64,000 bases of DNA from Phialocephala subalpina (taxonomy: Eukaryota; Ascomycota; Leotiomycetes; Helotiales; Mollisiaceae). This document shows positions 33,673-44,274 of the stretch, in pieces; the stretch's first letter is position 1; each line of letters opens with the position of its first letter. The stretch lies in contig FJOG01000001.1 of NCBI GenBank assembly GCA_900073065.1, positions 3,756,455 to 3,820,454 of the forward strand, written 5' to 3'. A program made the translations under genes and the position numbers. The notes beneath the pieces were generated by a model. It saw only the letters and a program-made list of their open reading frames with translations. It was not told where the DNA came from and ran no database searches.

Positions 33673-35552
33673 TTTGAGTTTTTGTGACTGGTACTATGAG
33701 AGATCGAGGTGATGGAAGGATAATGGATCAAAACGAATGTAATAAAGGAGTGGTTGAGTAACAGAACGAAGAATCCAGCTTCTAGAAAGTAAAGAAACCA
33801 GTTCTTGCGTCAAATCAACAACCAAAAATCGACTCAGAAGACCTCACAGAGGATGGAGAACTCAAAAATCCACGATCACGAACATACAAACCTCAGATGG
33901 ACACCAAACACCAAGAAAGCCAAGCCCAGTCTCCTCGAGGCTGGTGAGCATGACTAGCTCCAACAATCAGACGGCTCTACCGCGCACATCAGACACTAGT
34001 CCTCCTCATCCACACCCGCCACAACTCCATCACGGTTTCATCCGTACGTTTGACAGGTCTCGGATCTCAAGATCTAATCAGATAGATTTGCCCGTCTCGG
34101 GTTGCCGCTCGCTTAATTAGCCCCTGGGTTCTCGAAATGTCGCCAAAATGCGGGGCAGACAGGGTAAGCTGAGACGACTCCGGCCGCAGGGACTAGGATT
34201 TATCTGATCGAGGTTGGGCAGGCATGTGGTGCCGATTTTCGTTTCGAGGTTTGAAAATTCGGAGATTTCGTTTGGATGGTTGAGACGACATGGTTGATGG
34301 GGTTCGAATGCCGAAAAGGGGGTGCGGGAAGTGCGGGTTGGATCAAGAGCCATATTGAGGGAGATGGGGAAAGGAGAATTTTAGGGGTCTGACTGCATCT
34401 CAATTTTGACGACGGTATAGATCAAAAGTTTGAGAATTGTCATTTGCGTGACTTTTGATTTTGGGTGTTCTTTCATTCTTGCTGAGAGAAGAAACATTTT
34501 CTGCTGTCAAGTGGAGACTTCACCGTCAGTTTGGCCAAGCATGTCTCAAACTGCTACGAAAACACCAAAACTAGAGCTCGAGATTGGAATCACAACTTGG
34601 CCACTAATTTGCAGATCCCCGGACCGGAAGCGCCGCTGTAGTAGTGAAGCCAACCCAAAATTGTGCCTGTCACCGGTATGATGATATCCACCCAACTCTA
34701 TCTTTATCCCCATCTTCAAATTTGTAGACCTGGTTCGTGGGTTTCCAGTCTCGATGAGCACTGTTTCAACAAAATCACGCCTTCTTCAGCTCGGCTCTCT
34801 CCACCAGTCATCACAAGAGTTGAAAGGATTTCATCCACCTTGAATCACACCATTATTACCTAGAATAGAAAGAAGCTTATCAGATGGAGCCCGAGTCCTG
34901 AGCTTCGACCTCCTCAAGCCCCTTGAAGTTCAATAGTACGAATCCCACAGGCCCCGAATCTAAGGGGCAGATTCCTTCGAGAAATGAAGTACAATGGGCC
35001 CGGCAAAGAAAACCAGAATTGATTTTGGGGCCGATCCGTCTTCGATATGGAATCGTCGTGGATACTGAAAAGGTTGATGCGTGGATAGGAAATTATAGTG
35101 GGAGAAGATGGGCCGCGGAGACAGTCGAAGGCCATCACCAAAAGTTAGAGACACACTGTTCAATTTGCGATTTACGCTAATTATTGCTTGATGGAAAAGA
35201 GAAGTGTGGGTAATGATTATTGGATGAGCTATATCCTGAGACTATTGGGCTTGCATATGCTGTTTGAGATGGAATTTAAGCATTGCGGAGGAAAGCATAA
35301 CCGCACTGGCAAAGTGACAGGTGATGAGCAAGCCGCCGAAAGAACGTACTATTCTCAAGATCGTAAACAGTTCAAATGAGAAAGTTCAGAGAAACGCAGC
35401 TCCAGTACAGCAGAAGAGAGATGCTTTACTTGGCCTTAAAGTTTTTGGAATGTCAGAGAGCTAACACCTTTCATGATCAATAAATCGCCATAAAATGCTT
35501 AATTATGCTCGTCTTGATTCTAGATACACGCTCTAAAGTTCAAAGATCCAGT
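33673..35552. other. Gap between the two UstYa-type genes
   Basis: About 1.9 kb with no supportable gene on either strand. The first few hundred bases should hold the promoter of UstYa copy 1. Short frames were checked for a signal peptide followed by repeats, as in small RiPP precursors, and none was found. Confidence 0.4.
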
Positions 35553-36468
35553 TCAGTTCGGGCTCACATCTCCCCTCTCCATATTGCCCACAGAGTTATC
35601 CAACGCCCAATCCCTCACAGCATTGAAATTCCTGCACTGATGATAAGAGTTGAGTTCAGGCCATGGCAATGGGTCTCCATCCATAAGATAGAACGTAAAG
35701 ACTCCAACATCCGCATTGCACTGGACGTTCATTCTTAGGATCTCCAGGCAGTGATCGGTGTGCATCTGCAACTCCTCATCGCCGCCAGCAAAGTTACCGT
35801 TGCCGAGCTCGACGTAGTGGTCTTTGTATGTTACTTGACGGAGGAGATTGATGCAGTGGAGTTGATGGAAGACTTCAAGGCCAACACGATAGCCTTCTAC
35901 GCCAGTCTTGGGGTGCTTTGCTCTGAGGTGGGTCTTGGGCATGCCGATGATTTCTAATTCTTCGTCTGTGATCACTTGGTCGCCAACTGTGGGTTGTTAG
36001 TTCCAGCTCTGGATGATTGAGGTGACTGTTCTTACTGTCGTACGAGATCGCGTGCCACGCTTTGTCGACTTCTGCTCCCTTACCAACGTAGGGTGATCCC
36101 TCTCCCATCGTCGCATTGAATTTCACTTTCTTATAATGAACGGCTTCTGCAGCAGGTGCTAAAACCTTGTTAGTCGTGCACCATGCTTACTGGAGATCTA
36201 GCTTACAGTATGCTGAGAATTTGCGCACATGCTCTAACGTTGAAGCTTTTGTGAACATCGCCGACATGAACATCGTGAAGGACAGTAACAGCAGCACAGC
36301 GTGCACCAGCCACATCCATTTCCCACTGAACCTCGATCTTGGCTCTGGTTCTCTGTGGTCCTCCTCATCCTCTAACAGCGTCGAATCCGAAGTCGAAGTC
36401 GACGATCTCCTTGGAAACGCCTCTGTGAACTTCTCGTCATTCTGAACAGCATGGTATTTTGAAGCCAT
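35553..36468 (-). CDS. UstYa-family (DUF3328) oxidase, copy 2
   Basis: Exons 36468-36207, 36158-36036 and 35986-35553 encode 272 residues. A Ser/Glu-rich N-terminus precedes one membrane segment (WLVHAVLLLLSFTMFMSAMF). The second exon gives SPAAEAVHYKKVKFNA and EVDKAWHAI, the usual approach to the UstYa domain. The catalytic part has both motifs: FHQLHCINLLRQ and HTDHCLEILRMNVQCNADV, each HxxHC. The C-terminal YHQCRNFNAVRDWALDNSV matches the tail of many UstYa proteins. This copy belongs to a different subtype from copy 1 (HQLHC/HTDHC against HALHC/HAAHC). Paired unlike UstYa-type enzymes are common in fungal peptide clusters, where each handles a different oxidation. It is transcribed away from the repeat protein at 37764, with 1.3 kb between them. 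Confidence 0.9.
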
Positions 36469-37763
36469 AATCGCGATCAAAAAATAATTACTCCTGGCCA
36501 GCAAGTGAAGAATAGAAAAGAAGGTTAAATGAGCGAATGTACTTGACCAGAAGCAATTGCTGAGAATCGAAGAAGAGAGAGGGAACAGAGAAACCTGAAC
36601 TTGAGACTCAAAAGAATGAGGGAATATCAATTCATGATGGTGGAATTTCGAGGGGGTGCAAGTGCAAGCGACCCGGGCGTCTGATCGCTGCCCGTCAGAT
36701 TATGCGAGATAACAATTATCAGATCTTCTGAAACGTCTCGCCTGGACGAGCGATGTTTGGAGCTACCGATCGTGGGATTAAGAACGTCATGGGGACACCA
36801 GGAGATGAACACCCAAAGAACACTGAAACCCGTAATGGGGACGGATGGGGCCTGAATGGAGGCTAGAAACATTCTGAGGATAGACGCCGAGCATATCGGA
36901 ACCTAATCTCGCCTTGGTCGCCTTCTTTGTCGATATCGCGATTGAGGTTTTCGAACGTCAAGATGCTGATTTCGTGAATTCGTATCGAGGAAGGCTTTGC
37001 CGATTGTATGAGATCGATGTTGCACGTTGTGCATGAATTTTGACTTCATCCCAACTCTGCGCGCGTCAACCTGCCACTCGTGCCTGCAAACCGTGCCGCT
37101 TCCCGAATACTAAGAGCTTAGCGCCACCAGAATGGTTTCGCAGGCAAAGTCCATGACTTGCAGCACCGGAAATCGCTTCCACTTTCGCTTTCTGCTCCTT
37201 CAGCATTGATGTTGAGGGATGTCTTGAAGTGCTCTGAGACGGTAGATCTGGTTGGTTAGGCTACTCTTTCCCCGCGATACCTGTCACACTGCCCCTTGTC
37301 GCTAAATCTCCGTGCATCAACCCAACCCAGAGAGCCTCCATCGAGATATCGTGGCAGGTTCTGGCGGCAGCCAGTGTTTGACTGATGAATGAGAGACACG
37401 GTTCCGGTTATCTTTGGGTATGATTAGACCGTGGATACTCGGCTAAGTCCAAATGCGAATGCTGTGGAATAAAGGTCCGCGGGTCATCAATCAGTTTCTG
37501 TCTCGAACTCGTTCATGGATCGAATTCAGGATTCCTAGTCGTCCATCGTCTGAAGTTGGCCGTGGTGACAGTAGGGACGTGCTGGTGCGTGCAGTCGTTG
37601 CGCTCGAAAATGACCTGATGTATAAAGTAGAGTACGCCTCTTGCTTATGTTCTCAAATCCACTCACACCTCATCCGCTCAACCTGACCCACCTCCTCCTT
37701 CCGACTTCACTTCATTCGTTTATACTGCCGGCCAGTGATTTATCATTCATACACTCCTTCAAC
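36469..37763. promoter_or_regulatory. Divergent promoter between UstYa copy 2 and the repeat protein
   Basis: A 1.3-kb intergenic region between divergent start codons. No gene is seen. The 100 bases upstream of 37764 are CT-rich with short leader-like spacing (ccacctcctccttccgacttcacttcattc), as in highly expressed fungal genes. Confidence 0.4.
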
Positions 37764-39054
37764 ATGTATACTTCAGTTTCAAACGTTATTACTTTGGGCC
37801 TTTTGGTCTCTGCGCCATTGACATCGGCCTATGTCATCCCCGGTAAATCCGCCGAGCTGGATAAGAAGGATATTGTGAGCAGATTCAACACGCCGTATTA
37901 CACAACACGTGCTAACAAACAATAGGGAGGACCGCTTTCCTGGGTCAGGTCTGTCCTTCCTTTGGATGCACGACACCACACCGAGGCTCAAATTGCTGTA
38001 AGTCACACTGCCCAGCCACACTGTGACCAATAACCATACTGATGGAATACAGGCCAAGAAAGCCAAGGCTGGTGCCAGAGATGTCGAGATCTTGGAGACA
38101 AGACACCACACTGAGGCTCAAATCGCTGTAAGCATCATCGAGTTGAATACATAAACACAAGACTGACATCAACATAGGCCAAGAAGGCAAAGGCTGGCGC
38201 CCGCGATGTTGAGGCTCGTGAGCCCCATCACACTGAGGCACAGATCGCTGTAAGTACAGCCCACTTGGGTCCATCTACAAAGCTAACAAGACTACCAGGC
38301 CAAGAAGGCTAAGGCTGGCGCGCGTGATGTAGAGCTTGAGGACCGTGAAGCTCATCACACCGAAGCCCAAATCGCCGCCAAGAAGGCCAAGGCAGGAGCA
38401 CGCGATCTCGAAGACCGCGAGCCACACCACACTGAGGCCCAGATTGCCGCAAAGAAAGCAAAGGCTGGTGCCCGTGACGTTGAAGTCGAAGCCCGCGAGC
38501 CCCATCACACTGAAGCTCAAATCGCAGCTAAGAAGGCTAAGGCTGGCGCAAGAGATGTTGAGGTTGAAGCTCGTGAGCCCCACCACACCGAAGCCCAGAT
38601 TGCTGCCAAGAAGGCCAAAGCCGGTGCTCGCGACGTTGAAGTTGAGGCCCGTGAACCCCATCACACTGAGGCTCAAATCGCTGCCAAGAAAGCAAAGGCT
38701 GGAGCTCGTGACGTCGAGGTAGAGGCTAGAGAGCCCCACCACACCGAGGCTCAGATCGCCGTAAGTTTACCAAGACTCCAATCTTCTACTCCAAAACTGA
38801 CAATACCACAGGCAAAGAAGGCCAAGGCAGGTGCTCGTGATGTCGAAGAGCGTGAAGCTCATCACACCGAGGCTCAGATCGCAGCTAAGAAGGCGAAGGC
38901 CGGTGCCCGTGATGTCGAAGAGAGAGACCCCCATCACACTGAGGCACAAATTGCCGCCAAGAAGGCTAAAGCTGGAGCTCGTGATATCGAGGAGCGTGAA
39001 GCCCACCACACTGAGGCTCAGATTGCGGCCAAGAAGGCAAAGGCTGGCAACTAG
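37764..39054 (+). CDS. Secreted protein with twelve HHTEAQIA repeats; candidate RiPP precursor
   Basis: Six exons (37764-37874, 37926-37997, 38053-38127, 38178-38249, 38299-38760, 38812-39054) encode 344 residues; every junction is phase 0. Residues 1-22 (MYTSVSNVITLGLLVSAPLTSA) form a signal peptide. A 16-residue spacer (GGPLSWVRSVLPLDAR) is followed by twelve copies of a unit of about 22-26 residues: HHTEAQIA, AKKAKAGAR, then a variable acidic link such as DVEVEAREP. The architecture (signal peptide, many near-identical units, basic and acidic spacers) is that of Kex2-processed fungal repeat proteins, the class that includes UstYa-linked RiPP precursors and alpha-type pheromones. However, the units have no Lys-Arg site; basic sites are KK and single Arg. 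They have no Tyr, Phe or Trp. With two UstYa genes next door, a peptide precursor is the leading reading. A structural or His-rich secreted protein is the alternative. Confidence 0.85.
37974..39051 (+). repeat. Array of twelve coding repeats, partly split by introns
   Basis: HHTEAQIA occurs twelve times, each followed by AKKAKAGA (the last by AKKAKAGN and the stop). Units 6-9 share the identical link DVEVEAREP, while links elsewhere differ in length (for example ILETR, AREP, LEDREA, EEREA). Codon choice differs between units with the same protein sequence, so identity is held at the protein level. Introns of 49-55 bases split units 1, 2, 3 and 9 at exactly the same point, after HHTEAQIA. Confidence 0.9.
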
Positions 39055-41160
39055 ACGCATCTTGCATCTGCTGGCCTTCGGGGATGGTGTAGGAAAACTG
39101 GCGGAAGTCTTTCAATGTACCTAGTTCTAGGCGGTAATACCATGTGTTGAGACCAAGCCTTCGAGTGAATAATAACTTGCTTTCAATTTTTCGTGTGTTC
39201 GATGGTGTGCGCTCAGAACGCATGCCGAGTTTGATGTTGAAATGTACAGTACGTTGATGTGTTTTTTTTGGCAGCATCTCTCTTGCTTTTGTGGAAGTTG
39301 TTGTGGGAGTTGTCGAGGAAGCTTCAAGCAAGTGTTGTCGTTGCTCCCATCTGTGGATGAGATGATTTGGTGGGTCGCGATCGGCTTATCGTATCCCACT
39401 TCAATCTTCCTCCGTGCTGCAGAGGCTAGCCGTCCTGTTCTAGGAAGCAATCGCCTTGGATGGTCGTCCACAAGTCCTTGGTGCCATGGTGAGGCTTCGC
39501 CGGAGTGATTCGGAAAACTTAACAACTCAACGAATACTTGTTCCAGATCAAAGTCTCAATGTATCGTCGATGGTCTTCGCTTCGCTTCGTTCGTTCCTTC
39601 GTTATCCATCCCTTGCCGCCGTCCGACCGAATCCGAATGTCGACTCGTCTCGATGTTGTTGACAGCCCCCCAAAGCTAGCTTGCCCTTCAATGGTACTGG
39701 TGGAAGAAGGTCCTGTCAATGTATCGTCGACTCTCGATTCTGATGGCGAACGTAGTAGCGATGTCTGTTGTCAAAGGTCAGCGGTGGCTTCCCTGATTCC
39801 AGGAGGGAGTCGAAGCTTATATCAAGTGAGATGTTTGATACCACGGAAGCGGGTTATGGGCTGACGAAGCACAGACCACCACGACATGATTGCTGTAAGC
39901 AGCCCCAAATGGTTTCAAGAAAGACCCTCAAATGACCTCCTTTGTCAGTTTTTGTCTACATGTGGAAGCCTGTTCGGGTAGGCATCAATTTTGTGGTTTT
40001 ACCTCTACTGGAACGCTTCGTGAGTGCAGAGCCTCGTAGGAGGGATGAGGTGATTTAGCGCCTGCCAGGGGATATCGGCCAAGTCGACAACAATTGGCAC
40101 AAATTAGGGAGTCAATAAGTTTGATGAGCCAAGCACAAACCGCAGTAGGGATCGAGTGCTTTCCGCACATCCGTACTGAGCTTCGATCGCGTCTTCGTTT
40201 CGGGTTTACGGCTGCAAGTACCGACCAAATGCTGACCAGGTATGCATTGGATATCCGTTTCAGTTGAGCAGACGTGACACGGAGAAGAGTATACTAGCAA
40301 TTGCACAAAATACCCCTTCTCTTCTTGTTCGTGCGATGCTAGATATGATATGCGGCTAGGAGACCGGCAGTTCAACATTGGTTGTCAGATATATATCATG
40401 ACCCACAGCAGCGCTTCTACGATACCTCGCTAATAGGAGCATAGGCAAATTGGGTATTGGAGAATTGGAGACCTTGGGATTTAGATATACAGTCTGCAAA
40501 CTTAGTAGAAGAGCAAGAGAAGCATATTGCGATTCTATGAAACAATACAGGCTACCAGAAACCGTCCAGTATGAAGACTGAAAAAAAAGAGATTCCAGCG
40601 TGTCCACTTTCTATATAGATGAGGCTCGCGGCGCATAGTCGAATCGAATCAAGCACTGAAGCACCTGGCAACTGTCCCCAGCCAACGCTTGGTGATGTTT
40701 TTGTATACTTGAAACTTTCCAGCTTTAGCATCTACTTCGAGCTACGTAGCCTTGTCCTGCTTGCCTCGAGTTACTTTCGTGATCAGGTGCGTGAGCGTAA
40801 TGCATCGGTCGAGATGGCAGCTGGTGTAGGAGAGTGGTACGAGGAAGGAACGGTTTCGTTGAGGCAAGGCAGAACGCAGCAGGGACAGATGCCGATGTTT
40901 CCGTTGCCGTTGTGGCCGGTTTCAATAGTGTAATTGCTCCCAGCAGGAAGCCATGAATTGATAGATGTCATCCAAAGGATGTGAGCATCTAAATCACTAG
41001 GTTGTAGGCGAAAGTTTCTAGTTGGATTAGAGCTGCTGTTCAGCTTGGTTAAGAACATGTTGTCGACTACAAATTCCAGCTTTTGTTTCACGGGAAGAAT
41101 TTTTGGTCCCCTTACCTTGGGTATCATGAATCAATTTTCTCTTTCTTGTACGTCGCATAA
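39055..41160. other. Stretch without a confident gene
   Basis: About 2.1 kb. Minus-strand pieces at 40783-41127 (a Cys-containing GICPCCVLPCLNETV) and 40112-40378 (SSPCHVCSTETDIQC) look more protein-like than their surroundings and could be exons of one small decayed or unrecognised gene, but no joined model could be supported. A 15-base sequence (tcaatgtatcgtcga) occurs twice, near 39556 and 39717. Confidence 0.3.
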
Positions 41161-41389
41161 GGTTAGTAAGCTTGCCGCTCTTGCTCAGGCGCTAATCACC
41201 CTCGACTTACCCTCGGCTTAATCAACTCGCCTAAATAACCTAAATATTACAAACAGACCGTATTATAAACTAGTAAAGCAAACAAGTTATACTACAAGCC
41301 TAGTAAGCAAGGCTTATTGGAGATACTTTAGAATAAGAAGGTTCCAAGTGCATGTGACTAAACAATCACGTGACTGGATCGAGAGTAAA

Positions 41390-41830
41390 TCGAAAAGAAC
41401 GAGATTTGAGAAAGTTTTTAAATTTATTAAATTAAAAGTTTTATATAAATAAAATAAATTCTTATTAAATAAAAGCTTTATATTTAATTAATAATAAATA
41501 ATAAATAATAAATATTTAATATATATATAATAATAATAAATTTGAATAATATTATTTTTATATAATTAAATAAATAAAATAAAAATAAAAATAAATATTT
41601 ATATTTATATAATATATTAATACTCAAAAATAAATTTAGTAATCTAAGGCCTTAATTAAAGCCCTTTAAATATATAATTATTAAAACTCGAAAAACTTTT
41701 TTAATATATTAAAATATATATATAATTTTTCTTAATTTAAAACCTCTTTTTTTTTTAGAATATTCTTCTTATAATAAAAAGTTACTATTTATATAAGGAT
41801 TATATAGCTAGCCCGTGATAATTTACGTGA
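41390..41830. repeat. Extremely AT-rich block
   Basis: About 440 bases consist almost only of A and T (runs such as taataataaataataaataata and atatatatataat), with a gradual rise in AT starting near 41160. Nothing codes here on either strand. Such blocks in ascomycetes usually are transposon relics mutated by repeat-induced point mutation. It separates the UstYa/repeat-protein region from the exporter gene. Confidence 0.85.
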
Positions 41831-41963
41831 TACTATTAATATAATTACCTATGTGAATATCACTATCCTAGCTCTTATTTACACGTAGCCTATAGTCCGA
41901 ATAACAGCTTTCTCCTTTGTCCAATCGCCGGATCCTCGATTCTTTCCGCGGTAATCGGTAGGC

Positions 41964-43956
41964 CTAGACGCTAGCTACCTTCTCCTTCTCCTCCGTCTCC
42001 TTGCTATCATGATTAGGAAGCTTCTTCAAGGGAATTACAAGGGCTAGGAGGACAGTGAATGCCGAGCCAGTCAGAGCACAAGCGAAGACGTCCTTGATCC
42101 CAACCATGTAAGCACCGAGCACAGCGTCCAGATCTGCACCTTTGAAGACCTGACGGAGATCGGATGCACCACTGTTTATGACCGTGAAAGCGCTGATGCC
42201 GGGGGCACTGGTCTTGAGTGCGTGCAACATGCAGTTGGAAAATATGGACTGCGCTACCGCGATGAAGTAGGCACCACTAATAGATTGGCACACTGATCTT
42301 GGAGTTAGTGGAAACAGCACATTTATAGCAGAATATGGATTCTTATTAGGTACTTACTGAGCATGATACCAGTGGAGTTTGCCACGTCTTCGGGCTTAGA
42401 GAAATTCTGCACTGCGATCATCGGTATCTGGTTACCGAGGCCGACGCCAAACCCGAAGAGCACCTGAGGACCGATGTATCGAGCTTTAGATGAATCGATG
42501 TCCAAGGTGTAGAACAGAGCTACGCCAGCAGTCATCAAGAGTGCACTCGTCAGCTGGTAGGGCTGCAGGAGGTGTGTCTTCCCAACGGCGGTACCACCGA
42601 CCATGGCTCCGAAAGCAAAGAAGGCCAAGAAAGGAATGGTGTTGACACCGCTCATGATGGCCGACTGGCCGTGGATAGACTGGAAATAGATAGGGAGGTA
42701 GAATATAACTTGGTAGTCGACGGCATTAGACCTTGGCAAGGAATCGCTGGTTAGCCATGTTGGAGACAACAAAGAATAGGTGGCAGCTAGTTACTTACAT
42801 GTAGGAGTATAAAGCGTTAGCCCATGTTATACGCGTCTTCAGCAGCTCCAACGGAATGATGGCGCGTAAGCCTTGGAGCCACTCGATAATGACGAAAATA
42901 AGGGTGAAGGAAACCCAAAGGACCAGAGTGGCAATTACAGGGACTTCGCTCCATGCTTTGGTCTGGCCGCCCCATTGCAGAGCCAAGGTCAAGCAAACGA
43001 GCGAGGCGAGCAATAAGCTGAAGCCCGGAAGATCCAGCTGTAGGATGATCTCTTTCCACGTGGCTGGAGCGGGCTTTATATGCTTGGGCACATTCAAGAA
43101 GAGCAACAACAGGACGACGATAGGGCCTCCGAGCGGCAAGTTGATCCAGAAACACCATCGCCAGGAAACTTCGCTCGTGAAGGCGCCCCCAATCACGGGC
43201 CCGAGAATAGTCGATACCATGAAGACGCCCATCCAAGTACCAATCAGCACAGGATGCTGCTTGGGCTGGGCCACGTACTTGATGACGAGGGCAGAGCCGC
43301 CGAGAACACCGGAGATTCCCAAGCCTTGAAGGCCTCGACCGACGATCACGGAAGCGCTATTCGGAGCTGCTGCGGCCTATGAATCAGAACCTCGGAGTCA
43401 GTATTACCATATTAGGAGTAATTGGGAGTGATAGGGGAGGAGGGAGGAGGACAATGTTTCAAGAAGCTTAAAGCATTTGTCTTGATGTCTCAAAATCCTT
43501 GAGACATTCAACTCTAAGAAGTTGAGGACTTACCACAACGCTCCCAACCAAGAAGATTCCGACAGAGGCAAGGTAAACGAACTTGACATTGAGGTACTTG
43601 TAGATCTTGCCGAACAGTGGCGAGGAAGCGCCGACGAGGAGGAAAGTGGCGCTTCCATACCATCCAACATCGTTGAGTCGGCGGAATTTGTCGGTGATGA
43701 CGGGAATTGCGGTGGAGATAATGCCAACCTCCAGACCTACAAGGAGAGTGCTCATAGAGATGGTGAACATAATGAGGAACAGCCGCAAGCCTGTCGCGTA
43801 CTCGGGCTCGGGCGCGTCTCCAGCAGGCAAGGCTACGTCTTCGTCGCCATTCTGCTTCTCTACACCATCCTGCTTCTCTTCCTTTTGAATGCGGTCGGGT
43901 GCAGAGTCCTCGACGTTGCTGGTCGAGGTCGCGGGTGTTGGATTGCTTGCTTCCAT
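41964..43956 (-). CDS. MFS exporter, 14-TM drug:H+ antiporter (DHA2/TRI12) type
   Basis: Exons 43956-43534, 43376-42799, 42731-42358 and 42292-41964 encode 567 residues. A charged cytosolic N-terminus of about 55 residues precedes LFLIMFTISMSTLLVGLEVGIISTAIPVI. The DVGWYGSATFLLVGASSPLFGKIYKYL segment, VGRGLQGLGISGVLGGSALVI, and the antiporter motif C region WMGVFMVSTILGPVIGGAFTSEVSWRWCFWINLP follow, all typical of fungal DHA2 exporters of toxins and drugs. The last exons give GFGVGLGNQIPMIAVQNF and SISGAYFIAVAQSIF. These pumps often sit in secondary-metabolite clusters and export the product. Here the gene lies 2.9 kb beyond the repeat protein, across an AT-rich block, so membership in that locus is possible but unproven. 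Confidence 0.9.
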
Positions 43957-44274
43957 CTCGGATTGCTGTTCTGCGTTGATGTTGCTCGCTGTATCTTGTC
44001 AGGCTGTTCAGAGGATGGAGAAACGACGAGGATCTATTGAATCGGGATCGGGAGAGACGAGGCTCAGAAGAATAGAATGGGAAAAGTCCAAGAGCTGGGG
44101 TCGCGTTGAATTATTATTATGAGTTATAAAGGAAGGTGGTTCATGAGTATTAATATCGAGAGTTCAATCGTCCGCCGTGTTGTATATGTACATGCGAACC
44201 CCTATTGGTTAAGCGGGGCCGAGGGAGCGTGGAGAGCGTCTTCGTCCGCCGCGTCACGTGCCAGCCCCAGCGTA

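Noticed and set aside
34117..35379. Short open frames between the UstYa genes as further cluster genes
   Set aside because: None has a signal peptide, repeat, splice-supported extension or family motif.
37764..39054. Repeat protein as an alpha-type mating pheromone precursor
   Set aside because: The units lack the Trp/Cys/Gly-Gln-Pro pheromone core and Lys-Arg sites, and mating-pheromone genes are not linked to UstYa enzymes.
38275..39331. Long minus-strand open frames with hydrophobic repeats opposite the repeat protein
   Set aside because: They are the antisense reading of the coding array; the plus strand has a signal peptide, a stop and six consistent splice junctions.
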